DNA of 6,646 bases, from assembly GCA_024402735.1 (NCBI GenBank), contig JAKSTE010000028.1, forward strand, positions 1-6,646, given 5' to 3'. Origin of the DNA: Alphaproteobacteria bacterium. GTDB taxonomy: Bacteria > Pseudomonadota > Alphaproteobacteria > Rs-D84. The position numbers and the translations under genes were made by a program. The notes beneath the pieces are model-generated. The model did not search any database, was not told where the DNA came from, and saw nothing but the letters and a program-made list of their open reading frames with translations. This document shows positions 1 to 6,056 of the stretch, piece by piece. How positions within the stretch are numbered: position 1 is the stretch's first letter; the number at the start of each line of letters is the position of its first letter.

Positions 1-774
1 AATATCGCCATTTAATAAATTTCTATCAAAATTATAAGGAACTAAAACTTGTTTTGTTATAGGTTCATTAGCTTGCCATCCCAATTTGTTTAGATAATTA
101 GCAGCGCTATACATAGCGTCACCAATACTATTTATAATATCAATACGACCGTCATTATTACCATCTACACCGTATTGTAACAATGTTGTTGGGATAAATT
201 GAAAATGTCCCATGGCACCAGCCCAGCTACCATGAATGTTTTTTATTTTTAGATTATTTTTACTGGCGGTTTCCATCAAAGCTAACAGTTGATTTGTAAA
301 AAACTTTTCTCTTCTACCTTCATATATTAAAGATAAAAATGAGTTTGATAATTGATAAACGGATTTTACTTTACCATAGTTAGATTCCATTCCCCAGAAA
401 GCAAGGATAACATTTGATGGTATGTTATACTTTTTATTTACTTTAGATAATAATGTAGGATAAACAGAAAACATCTTTTTTCCTGTAGCGATCCTATTAT
501 CATTAATTGTGCGATGTAAGTATTCGTCTAATGTTAGTGTAAATTCTAATTGTCTTTGGTCTGCCTTTACAACATTTGGAATAAAAACAGAATCTTTTAC
601 CACATCATTAATAACTGTTTGTTTAATATTTTTTTGTTTGGCGGCGTCAGATATGTTTATTAAAATATTGTCCCATCTCTCTAGATCAAACACACCACGT
701 TCTGCGGAATTTGCAGGTGTTAATAATCCTATAAACACAGAAAACGTTGCTACAAAACGTATATATTTATACAT
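1..774 (-). CDS. mltB: Lytic murein transglycosylase, MltB-type (SLT_2 family), C-terminus cut by window edge
   Basis: This gene encodes a periplasmic enzyme that cleaves the MurNAc-GlcNAc bond of peptidoglycan and leaves 1,6-anhydro-MurNAc ends. I translated the minus strand from ATG at 774; 258 codons are open to the left edge. Residues 1-24 form a signal peptide (hydrophobic FVATFSVFIGLL, cleavage likely after ANSA24). There is no lipobox Cys, so a soluble periplasmic form is likely. The family motif AFWGMESNYG lies at 125-134, with E130 as the expected catalytic acid. YEGRREKFF follows at 151-159 and GSWAGAMGHFQFIPTT at 182-197. An EF-hand-like loop DGNNDGRID lies at 204-212, then DAMYSAANYLNKLGW at 219-233. 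The order and wording match the alphaproteobacterial MltB-type family; the symbol is family-level. A Shine-Dalgarno AAGGA (784-788) sits 9 nt before the start. The gene lies 18 bp behind the barrel gene and is probably co-transcribed with it. The missing part would hold the rest of the catalytic domain and any peptidoglycan-binding domain. Confidence 0.95.
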   Translation of the reverse strand, partial: MYKYIRFVATFSVFIGLLTPANSAERGVFDLERWDNILINISDAAKQKNIKQTVINDVVKDSVFIPNVVKADQRQLEFTLTLDEYLHRTINDNRIATGKKMFSVYPTLLSKVNKKYNIPSNVILAFWGMESNYGKVKSVYQLSNSFLSLIYEGRREKFFTNQLLALMETASKNNLKIKNIHGSWAGAMGHFQFIPTTLLQYGVDGNNDGRIDIINSIGDAMYSAANYLNKLGWQANEPITKQVLVPYNFDRNLLNGDI

Positions 775-792
775 ATAACAAAGTCCTTAATA

Positions 793-2253
793 CTAGAAAG
801 AATACTTTAATCCCAAGTGTAAGCCAAAAGATTGCCAAGTAGCTTTTGATAAGGATTCATTTACATGTTCTGTATAAGCTGGTTCAGTAACAGTGTAATA
901 ATTACCAGGATTTTGTTCGTCTTCTACAAAATAAGTGGATTCTGCTACATATAATTCACCAGGTATTTTACCTATATGAAAATAATTTGTATCAGCTTTG
1001 ATTGCTAATTGTAAACGATCAGATAAACTACAATCGTATTCAATTTCAGCAGCATAAGAAAAAGCACCGTTAGTTCCTTCATCAAGGAAGCTTGGATTTT
1101 GCTGCCAATCATCACGGTTTGGCCAAATTCCTTCAGAAGAATATTTTGGCATTCCAACTTGAGCATAGAAACGTAATTTATCAGATAAAGTCATTTGTTT
1201 TTCTACTTCAAGTCCAATATAAAAACCAGACCATGTTGTGTTGTATATATGTGTTGTACCATCTACTTTAACAACACCATCTCCTCCTATAACAACACAA
1301 TTACCTGCAGGAACTCCCCAAGGTAAGTCACCCATACCAGAGTTGTAAGGTATTGTTGTTAAACTTGTATATGTATCGCTTCCGTTAGAAGGAACTACTA
1401 ACATATCTTCTGGACCCATACATATTTGATAATATCTAGTTTGATCAATGTTGGATGCGTTAACTGGGTCAACTGCTACATATGTACTGGAATCTGCATC
1501 TCCGTATATGTATTTACCATCTTCTGTCATCAAAGGTAGATATACACCAGGGTTAGGATAAATATGATTACTCATTTCTAAGTTGTGTTTGAAAATTTCA
1601 TATCCAATTTGAGGTGTTAATTTCCAACCTCCAATATTCCAGATATGGTGTGCTCCTAATCCAAATTTCATATGGTGCGTTGTACCACTTAAATCACCCA
1701 TAGATATCGTAAAAATACCATCGTCTGGATAAGAATAATCATATGGTTCCAAGTCATAATCCATGGATAAACCACCATGGGATAAAGTTCCATAAGTATA
1801 ATCTCCGAAAAGAGATAGTTCAAAATCACGAATATTGAAAATATGTTTTAACCCTACATTTACTTCGTTAAACACCATATCATCCCACTCTAAAATGGAA
1901 TTAACGCCTGTTTTAAATTCAAAATCGGCAAAACGTCTGGAATATCCTGCATAAATACTGGTTTTGCTGTCGTCTACAGTAGCTATGCCATTTATAGTCA
2001 TGGTTCCTTCTGTAGCACTTGGTTGCTGTGGTTTTGGAACTTTGTAAGAATATGTATTTGAACTAACGATTTGTTTGGTGCCCGATTTACCTACATAGTT
2101 TGTATAACCGTTGTTTTTATATTTAGAATAAGCAGCTTTATTAGCATTAATATTTGCGTCTTGTTGATAATATGACGGCACACCTTCATTAGAAGCCATA
2201 CACGATAATGACACTAAAACACCGCCTAAAAGTGACGCTAAATTTATTTTCAT
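793..2253 (-). CDS. Outer-membrane beta-barrel protein, omptin-like/porin-like
   Basis: This is a 486-residue exported protein. Residues 1-20 look like a signal peptide (KINLASLLGGVLVSLSCMA, cleavage near A20-S21). The SLSC sequence is a poor lipobox, so a lipoprotein is unlikely. A low-complexity, Asn/Tyr/Lys-rich stretch (about 25-80) precedes the barrel. From about residue 98 onwards there are alternating amphipathic strands with aromatic girdles, and the chain ends in GLKYSF with the C-terminal Phe expected for BAM-dependent insertion. Several segments recall omptins by eye: SILEW (119-123), GTLSHGGLSMDYDLEPYD (155-172) against the OmpT region holding its Asp-x-Asp, and WSGFYIGLEV (341-350). 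A loop of about 110 residues (230-340) holds C278 and C319, which could form a disulfide. The region corresponding to OmpT Asp-Glu-His reads NRDDW (379-383). Protease activity is therefore doubtful; a porin or adhesin role, or a Pom-like family, is equally possible. The start at 2253 has AGGAAAG directly upstream. It is the first gene of a likely operon with the transglycosylase. Confidence 0.85.
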   Translation of the reverse strand: MKINLASLLGGVLVSLSCMASNEGVPSYYQQDANINANKAAYSKYKNNGYTNYVGKSGTKQIVSSNTYSYKVPKPQQPSATEGTMTINGIATVDDSKTSIYAGYSRRFADFEFKTGVNSILEWDDMVFNEVNVGLKHIFNIRDFELSLFGDYTYGTLSHGGLSMDYDLEPYDYSYPDDGIFTISMGDLSGTTHHMKFGLGAHHIWNIGGWKLTPQIGYEIFKHNLEMSNHIYPNPGVYLPLMTEDGKYIYGDADSSTYVAVDPVNASNIDQTRYYQICMGPEDMLVVPSNGSDTYTSLTTIPYNSGMGDLPWGVPAGNCVVIGGDGVVKVDGTTHIYNTTWSGFYIGLEVEKQMTLSDKLRFYAQVGMPKYSSEGIWPNRDDWQQNPSFLDEGTNGAFSYAAEIEYDCSLSDRLQLAIKADTNYFHIGKIPGELYVAESTYFVEDEQNPGNYYTVTEPAYTEHVNESLSKATWQSFGLHLGLKYSF

Positions 2254-2270
2254 CTTCTTTCCTGAGATAT

Positions 2271-2279
2271 ATTATATCA
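2271..2279 (-). promoter_or_regulatory. Extended -10 promoter of the barrel gene
   Basis: Read on the minus strand, TGATATAAT gives a perfect -10 hexamer (TATAAT, 2271-2276) with the TGn extension. No good -35 is present; T-rich DNA lies at the expected spacing, which is tolerated by extended -10 promoters. The start codon of the barrel gene is 17 nt downstream of the hexamer, with the Shine-Dalgarno AGGAAAG between them, so the leader must be very short. Confidence 0.6.
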
Positions 2280-2313
2280 CAAAAATAGACATGAAAAAAG
2301 GGTTTAGTTTGTA

Positions 2314-2341
2314 TTGATTTTAAAAAATCATTTATTATCAT
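2314..2341 (+). promoter_or_regulatory. Candidate hemW promoter (TTGATT - 16 nt - TATCAT)
   Basis: TTGATT (2314-2319) matches the -35 consensus at 4 of 6 positions and TATCAT (2336-2341) matches the -10 at 5 of 6, with a 16-nt spacer. Transcription would start about 2348, essentially at the ATG at 2350, so the hemW message would be leaderless. That fits the absence of a Shine-Dalgarno before this ATG. In DNA this AT-rich, chance matches are common, and the prediction rests on sequence only. Confidence 0.35.
2315..2330. repeat. Perfect inverted repeat upstream of hemW
   Basis: TGATTTT and AAAATCA (7-bp arms, 2-nt centre) form a perfect dyad between the -35 and -10 of the candidate hemW promoter. 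It could be an operator for a repressor. It has only two G:C pairs and no following T-run strong enough to be a terminator. Its weak base composition means chance is a real alternative. Confidence 0.4.
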
Positions 2342-2349
2342 ATTTTACT

Positions 2350-3402
2350 ATGAATACAGCACATAATATTTATATACATGTTCCCTTTTGTTTATCAAAA
2401 TGTAATTATTGTGCTTTTTTTTCAGTATGTAGTGAACCTGATTGGATAAAATACACAGATTCTATTTGCTCAGAATTGGCTTTTTGGTCCCAAAAATTGG
2501 GTAATGTTTTAGTTCCAACCATATTTTTTGGGGGTGGGACTCCGTCTTTAATACCAATAAATTGTTTTGAAAAAATAATGCAGTGCATATCTGATTGTTT
2601 TCATTTAGCAAAAGATTGTGAAATTACTTTAGAAGCAAATCCTGGTACTATAGATGAAGTTAAATTAAAAGAATTTATCAGATGTGGTGTTAATAGGTTG
2701 TCTATAGGTGTGCAATCTTTATCTGATGAAGAATTAGTTTTTTTGGGTAGAAAACATACTGTAGATCAAGCATTAAATCTTATAAATATTGTTCAAAATA
2801 TGGATATACGTTTATCTGCTGATTTTATATATGGTTTACCAAGACATGATGTAAAACATGTTGAAACTTTGTGTAAAAATATAAATGCATTACAACTAAA
2901 ACATGTTTCTATGTATGAACTTACAATAGAACCAAATACACCTTTTGGAAAACGTAATTTATCTATGCCGAAAAATGAAACGATGGCGGACATGTATACA
3001 GTAATATCTCAAACATTAAATTTAAATAGATATGAAATATCAAATTATTGTAAAAAGGGTGAAGAATGCAGGCATAATAAAAATATATGGTCAGGAAAGC
3101 CCTACATAGGTATAGGAAAAGCTGCTGCTGGTAGACCTTGTATAAATGGTGTTTGGTATGATCAATTAGGAAATGGTGAGCGATTTGAACGGTTAGATAT
3201 AAATACTAGAGCTGTAGAAAAAATTATTACAGGTATGAGAACAATAGAGGGAGTAAAATTAGATGAGGTTATATTGAATTTGTTAAATATGGATTGGATA
3301 AAAAACAATTCAAAATATGTTACTTGTCAAAATGGGTATTTATGTGCTACACAAGAAGGAATGTTATTGTTAGACAATATTTTAACAGACATAATAAAAT
3401 GA
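2350..3402 (+). CDS. hemW: Radical SAM heme chaperone HemW
   Basis: HemW is a cytoplasmic radical SAM protein of the HemN-like family that binds heme and is thought to deliver it to target proteins; it was often mislabelled as coproporphyrinogen III oxidase. From ATG 2350 the protein has 350 residues, near the usual 370-400. The start of IYIHVPFC a few residues after the Met matches the family. The cluster cysteines are C14, C18 and C21 (CLSKCNYC), without the long N-terminal extension of true HemN. SAM-binding FFGGGTPSL lies at 59-67, followed by EANPGT, the GVNRLSIGVQSL segment and DFIYGLP. YEISNYC precedes CRHNKNIW (240-247), the family's HNxxYW signature with Ile in place of Tyr. The usual GPGAHG segment reads GKAAAG (256-261), so its His is missing. 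A TTG at 2314 with AAAGGG upstream would add 12 residues with no family counterpart, so ATG 2350 is preferred even though it has no Shine-Dalgarno. The stop overlaps the next gene by ATGA. Confidence 0.93.
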   Translation: MNTAHNIYIHVPFCLSKCNYCAFFSVCSEPDWIKYTDSICSELAFWSQKLGNVLVPTIFFGGGTPSLIPINCFEKIMQCISDCFHLAKDCEITLEANPGTIDEVKLKEFIRCGVNRLSIGVQSLSDEELVFLGRKHTVDQALNLINIVQNMDIRLSADFIYGLPRHDVKHVETLCKNINALQLKHVSMYELTIEPNTPFGKRNLSMPKNETMADMYTVISQTLNLNRYEISNYCKKGEECRHNKNIWSGKPYIGIGKAAAGRPCINGVWYDQLGNGERFERLDINTRAVEKIITGMRTIEGVKLDEVILNLLNMDWIKNNSKYVTCQNGYLCATQEGMLLLDNILTDIIK

Positions 3403-5381
3403 AAAATAAGATTTTAAATATTTTTGGAATAATAGCTGTTGCACTAGCAGTAGTGCTAGCTTTGTATGTTACTAAGGAGAAAACAATGAATATTGGTATT
3501 AAACAGGAAAATATGGACATAACAAAAAATCCAGGAAATGATTTTTATGATTATGCTACATATGGGTGGCGACAAAGTAATGAAATACCAGCTGATTATT
3601 CTAAATATGGTTCATTTGAATTTTTAGCTAATACTAATTTGGAAAGAGTGAAACAAATAGCAGAAACTGATAATGGAAAAATAGGTGCTTTATATAAAAT
3701 AGCAATGAATGCAGATAAATTAAATTCAGATGGTGTTGCACCTGTAAAAGCGTATATGAAAAAAATAGATGAAATAAAAAATATTAATGATTTGACACAA
3801 TACTTAGGTGAAACTCATAGTTTTTCTTCAGCTTTTTGGAGCGATGGGGTTGGATTAGATGCTATGAATAGTGATATGTATATATTTAGTATAGGGCAGG
3901 GAGGAATAGGTTTATCAAGAGATTATTTTTTTGATACGGATGAAAAATCTAAACAGATAAGGGAAAAATATAAAGAATATATATATAAACAAACACGAAA
4001 TTTTGGAATAGAGATAGATGTTGAAAAGTTATATGCATTAGAAGAACGTATGGCAAAATCTTTTTATACAAAAGAAAAGTTGAGAGATCCTTTAGCTAAT
4101 TATCATAAAAAAACATTAAATGAGCTAAAACAAGAATTTTCTAATTTTGATTGGGATATTTACTTTAAAGCTTACGGTATTCAACCAAAGTTTATTGATG
4201 TTAGTCAACCAGAACCAATATTAGAATCAATTTCTATTATGCATGAAACAGATTTAGAATTAATAAAAGGGTATTTAAAATATAGAATTATAGGAATGGC
4301 AGAATCGTTGCTAGATGATAAGACTTATGAAATAGCTTTTGATTTTTACAATCGTACAATGGCTGGTCAGGAACAGCAAAAACCACGTTGGAAAAGATCT
4401 GTTGCTTTGATAGATGGTTCTTTGGGAGAAGAAGTTGGACATCTATACGTTCGTAAATATTTTTCAGAAGAAGCAAAACATCGAATGGAAGAATTAGTTA
4501 AAAATTTGCAACGTGCTTACGAAAATCGTATTAAAAATTTATCATGGATGAGTGAAGATACAAAAAAAGAAGCTTTGAAAAAATTATCAACGTTTAAAGC
4601 TAAGATAGGATATCCAGATAAATGGAGAGATTATTCTGCTTTACAAATACAACAAGATTCTTTGTTTGAAAATATGATTAGAGTAATGGATTTTGAAGAT
4701 AGATTTTGGATACAAAAAATAGACCAAAAAAAAGATCCTAGTATATGGTATATGAATGCTCATGAAGTAAATGCTTATTATGATCCTTCTGCAAATGAAG
4801 TATGCTTTCCTGCTGGAATTTTACAATATCCATTTTTTGATATGAGTGCAGATGATGCATTTAATTATGGTGCTATAGGATCTGTTATAGGACATGAAAT
4901 GACACATGGGTTTGATGATTCAGGAAGACATTTCGATAAAGATGGAAATATGAAAGATTGGTGGACGAAGGAAGATTCTGAAAAATTTGAAGCGCGTGCA
5001 AAAATAATGAGTGATTTTTTTGATGGTATTGAAGTAGCAAAAGGAATTCATGCTAACGGTAAATTTACTTTAGGAGAGAATTTGGCTGACTATGGTGGAA
5101 TTACGATAGCTTTTGATGCGTATAAACAATTTGGAATTAAGTCCGAAGATGTTTTAGGTCTAACTCCAGACCAAAGATTTTTTATAGCTTATGCTATGGG
5201 AGAAGCAAGTAATATTAGAGAAGAAGAAATTTTACGTAGAACTAAAGTAGATGAACATTCTTTGTCTAGGTGGAGAGTTAATGGTATTTTGCCTCATGTG
5301 GAAGCTTGGTATGATGCTTTCAATATAACAAAAACGGATGAATTGTTTATAAGACCAGAAAATAGAGTAAAATTATGGTAA
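3399..5381 (+). CDS. M13 family zinc metallopeptidase (neprilysin/PepO-type), membrane-anchored
   Basis: This is a 660-residue endopeptidase of the family that cuts short peptides, usually on the hydrophobic side of the chain. It has a short basic N-terminus and one hydrophobic segment (about 5-24, NIFGIIAVALAVVLALYV), which suggests a signal anchor with the catalytic part in the periplasm. The M13 N-terminal domain begins with NPGNDFYDYATYGW. The substrate-binding NAYYDP lies at 458-463. The zinc site HEMTH spans 499-503 (ligands H499 and H503, catalytic E500), with ENLAD at 560-564 giving the third ligand E560. RWRVNGILPH and a C-terminal VKLW (family end: C-x-x-W, with Val for Cys) complete it, so the gene is full length. 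Only one Cys is present, so the disulfides of eukaryotic relatives are absent. The start codon overlaps the hemW stop (ATGA), implying translational coupling, and it has no Shine-Dalgarno of its own. An in-frame ATG at 3486 has a strong one and would give a form without the anchor. Confidence 0.93.
   Translation: MKNKILNIFGIIAVALAVVLALYVTKEKTMNIGIKQENMDITKNPGNDFYDYATYGWRQSNEIPADYSKYGSFEFLANTNLERVKQIAETDNGKIGALYKIAMNADKLNSDGVAPVKAYMKKIDEIKNINDLTQYLGETHSFSSAFWSDGVGLDAMNSDMYIFSIGQGGIGLSRDYFFDTDEKSKQIREKYKEYIYKQTRNFGIEIDVEKLYALEERMAKSFYTKEKLRDPLANYHKKTLNELKQEFSNFDWDIYFKAYGIQPKFIDVSQPEPILESISIMHETDLELIKGYLKYRIIGMAESLLDDKTYEIAFDFYNRTMAGQEQQKPRWKRSVALIDGSLGEEVGHLYVRKYFSEEAKHRMEELVKNLQRAYENRIKNLSWMSEDTKKEALKKLSTFKAKIGYPDKWRDYSALQIQQDSLFENMIRVMDFEDRFWIQKIDQKKDPSIWYMNAHEVNAYYDPSANEVCFPAGILQYPFFDMSADDAFNYGAIGSVIGHEMTHGFDDSGRHFDKDGNMKDWWTKEDSEKFEARAKIMSDFFDGIEVAKGIHANGKFTLGENLADYGGITIAFDAYKQFGIKSEDVLGLTPDQRFFIAYAMGEASNIREEEILRRTKVDEHSLSRWRVNGILPHVEAWYDAFNITKTDELFIRPENRVKLW
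3441..3459 (+). repeat. Two overlapping, mutually exclusive hairpins inside the M13 signal-anchor coding region
   Basis: GCACTA (3441-3446) pairs with TAGTGC (3451-3456) around the loop GCAG. Alternatively CTAGCA (3444-3449) pairs with TGCTAG (3454-3459) around GTAG. Each stem is 6 bp and perfect, and the two cannot form together. They lie 15-30 nt before the internal Shine-Dalgarno. The Ala/Val/Leu repeat AVALAVVLA is what creates this pattern, so it may be a by-product of coding. Confidence 0.4.
3474..3488 (+). promoter_or_regulatory. Internal Shine-Dalgarno and ATG, possible second start of the M13 peptidase
   Basis: AAGGAG (3474-3479) lies 6 nt before an in-frame ATG (3486), corresponding to Met30 of the long form. 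Translation here would begin just after the hydrophobic segment and keep the whole peptidase domain, giving a cytoplasmic form. By comparison the upstream ATG at 3399 has no Shine-Dalgarno. AAGGAG also encodes Lys-Glu in the reading frame, so chance is possible. Confidence 0.45.
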
Positions 5382-5399
5382 TTACAATTTAACTAGTTT

Positions 5400-5660
5400 T
5401 TATTTATATAAAGAGCCAAGTTTTTCTTGTAACGTTTCTTTTAAAATTTTTTCTTCATCAGTGAGTTCTGAATTTAATTCTCTCAGTTCGTTTCTGTCTT
5501 CAACATCACTTAAACCAGAATCATAAGTTTCTTGTGAAGAGTTTTTGATAGACTGTATGCTTGCTTTTAATCTCTCAATTTTTTCTTGGGATTTAGAACG
5601 TATTTCTTTTTCTGCTTCATTAAAAATATCTAATTGTGAATCTTTATAATTTGTTGACAT
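5400..5660 (-). CDS. Small charged helical protein behind ihfA, unrecognised
   Basis: This is an 86-residue protein I do not recognise. It has no signal peptide, no membrane segment and no Cys. It is very rich in Glu, Lys, Asp, Ser and Gln. Two stretches (about 12-42 and 55-82) look helical and possibly coiled-coil, separated by a Ser/Asp/Gly-rich turn near 41-54. The start is well supported: AAGGA (5667-5671) sits 6 nt before the ATG and lies within the last codons of ihfA, whose stop is only 2 nt away (TAG-AC-ATG). The pair is therefore almost certainly one transcript and possibly translationally coupled. In many proteobacteria a MerR-family regulator follows ihfA. This protein is too short for that and shows no helix-turn-helix I can identify. 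It converges on the M13 peptidase with an 18-bp gap and no clear terminator. Confidence 0.75.
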   Translation of the reverse strand: MSTNYKDSQLDIFNEAEKEIRSKSQEKIERLKASIQSIKNSSQETYDSGLSDVEDRNELRELNSELTDEEKILKETLQEKLGSLYK

Positions 5661-5662
5661 GT

Positions 5663-5950
5663 CTAATCCTTCGCTACAATATTTCGAAAATCATTACTTG
5701 GATGAAAAGATACTACTTTACGAGCAGAAATAATGGCAGGTATACCTGTTTTTGGATTACGCCCAATTCTTGCAGATTTTGTTAAAATTTTGAAACTTCC
5801 AAATCCTGTTATTTTTACTTCTTCTTTATTTATTAAAGATTGTCTAATTTCATCAAAAATAATTTCGACCATTTTATAAGCGTCTGTTGTGGTAAAACCA
5901 AATTTATCACGTATTTTTTCAGATAAATCTAATCTAGTTATTGTATCCAT
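5663..5950 (-). CDS. ihfA: Integration host factor subunit alpha
   Basis: This is a nucleoid-associated DNA-bending protein of the HU/IHF family that works as a heterodimer with IHF beta, which is not in this window. It acts in transcription, recombination and replication. The protein has 95 residues. The N-terminal helices TRLDLSEKIRDKFGF (5-19) and DAYKMVEIIFDEIRQSL (23-39) are followed by the strand motif VKITGFGSFKI (45-55). The DNA-contacting arm contains GRNPKTG (63-69), where P66 is the residue expected to intercalate between base pairs. KVVSFHPSNDFRN ends the conserved part. The N-terminal wording fits IHF alpha better than HU or IHF beta. I start at ATG 5950 because AAGGTGG (5959-5965) lies 8 nt upstream; a GTG at 5962 would lie inside this ribosome site and adds four unmatched residues. 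A promoter and palindrome lie just upstream, and a small unknown gene follows after 2 nt. Confidence 0.93.
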   Translation of the reverse strand: MDTITRLDLSEKIRDKFGFTTTDAYKMVEIIFDEIRQSLINKEEVKITGFGSFKILTKSARIGRNPKTGIPAIISARKVVSFHPSNDFRNIVAKD

Positions 5951-5967
5951 AAGTTTTTCCACCTTTA

Positions 5968-5985
5968 AATTAAACTGGTTTAATT
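5968..5985. repeat. 18-bp perfect palindrome over the ihfA promoter
   Basis: AATTAAAC-TG-GTTTAATT has 8-bp arms and a 2-nt centre. It overlaps the ihfA -10 hexamer (5983-5988) by three bases and covers the expected transcription start, ending 2 bp before the Shine-Dalgarno. This is a typical place for a repressor operator. The arms carry only one G:C pair each, so an RNA hairpin would be weak, and most of the site lies at or before the transcription start. Confidence 0.5.
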
Positions 5986-6010
5986 ATACAAATAGAAAAG
6001 ATGATTGCAA
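5983..6010 (-). promoter_or_regulatory. Promoter of ihfA (TTGCAA - 16 nt - TATAAT)
   Basis: On the minus strand, TATAAT (5983-5988) is a perfect -10, and TTGCAA (6005-6010) matches the -35 consensus at 4 of 6 positions with a 16-nt spacer. A 17-nt spacer would give TTTGCA, which is equally good. The predicted start near 5976 leaves a leader of about 25 nt that includes the Shine-Dalgarno. Confidence 0.55.
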
Positions 6011-6011
6011 A

Positions 6012-6033
6012 TACAATATTGATTTATTTTTTT
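6012..6033 (-). promoter_or_regulatory. Candidate IHF binding site between ihfA and tRNA-Arg
   Basis: On the minus strand AATCAA-TATT-GTA (6024 down to 6012) matches the WATCAANNNNTTR consensus with one mismatch. It has a run of seven A's (6027-6033) on its 5' side, as in strong IHF sites. It overlaps the -35 proposed for the tRNA and sits just upstream of the ihfA -35. Autoregulation of ihfA is known in Escherichia coli; here it is inferred from sequence only. Confidence 0.35.
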
Positions 6034-6046
6034 AGAGTTGTAAACT
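6019..6046 (+). promoter_or_regulatory. Candidate promoter of tRNA-Arg (TTGATT - 16 nt - TAAACT)
   Basis: TTGATT (6019-6024) and TAAACT (6041-6046), spaced by 16 nt, are the best pair upstream of the tRNA. The hexamer ends 10 nt before the mature 5' end. The -35 is identical to the one proposed for hemW. The -10 matches at only 4 of 6 positions. Confidence 0.35.
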
Positions 6047-6056
6047 AAGACAAATT

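Noticed and set aside
509..778. Plus-strand reading frame of 89 codons
   Set aside because: It lies entirely antisense to the transglycosylase gene, whose translation matches its family throughout, and shows no protein-like features.
2406..2588. Minus-strand frame of 60 codons, and a similar one at 2793-2993
   Set aside because: Both are antisense to hemW, which has clear family motifs across the same bases.
3294..3398. Extension of the M13 peptidase to an ATG at 3294
   Set aside because: It would overlap 36 codons of hemW in another frame and place 35 non-family residues before the signal anchor; ATGA coupling at 3399 is the natural start.
4288..4476. Minus-strand frame of 62 codons
   Set aside because: It is antisense to the M13 N-terminal domain and has no ribosome site or recognisable content.
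5379..5402. Bidirectional terminator between the M13 peptidase and the small helical protein gene
   Set aside because: The 18-bp gap has only an 8-bp self-palindrome (AACTAGTT) next to a T-run, with no loop, which is too weak to call.
5948..5962. GTG at 5962 as the start of ihfA
   Set aside because: The GTG is part of the AAGGTGG ribosome site for the ATG at 5950 and adds residues with no family match.
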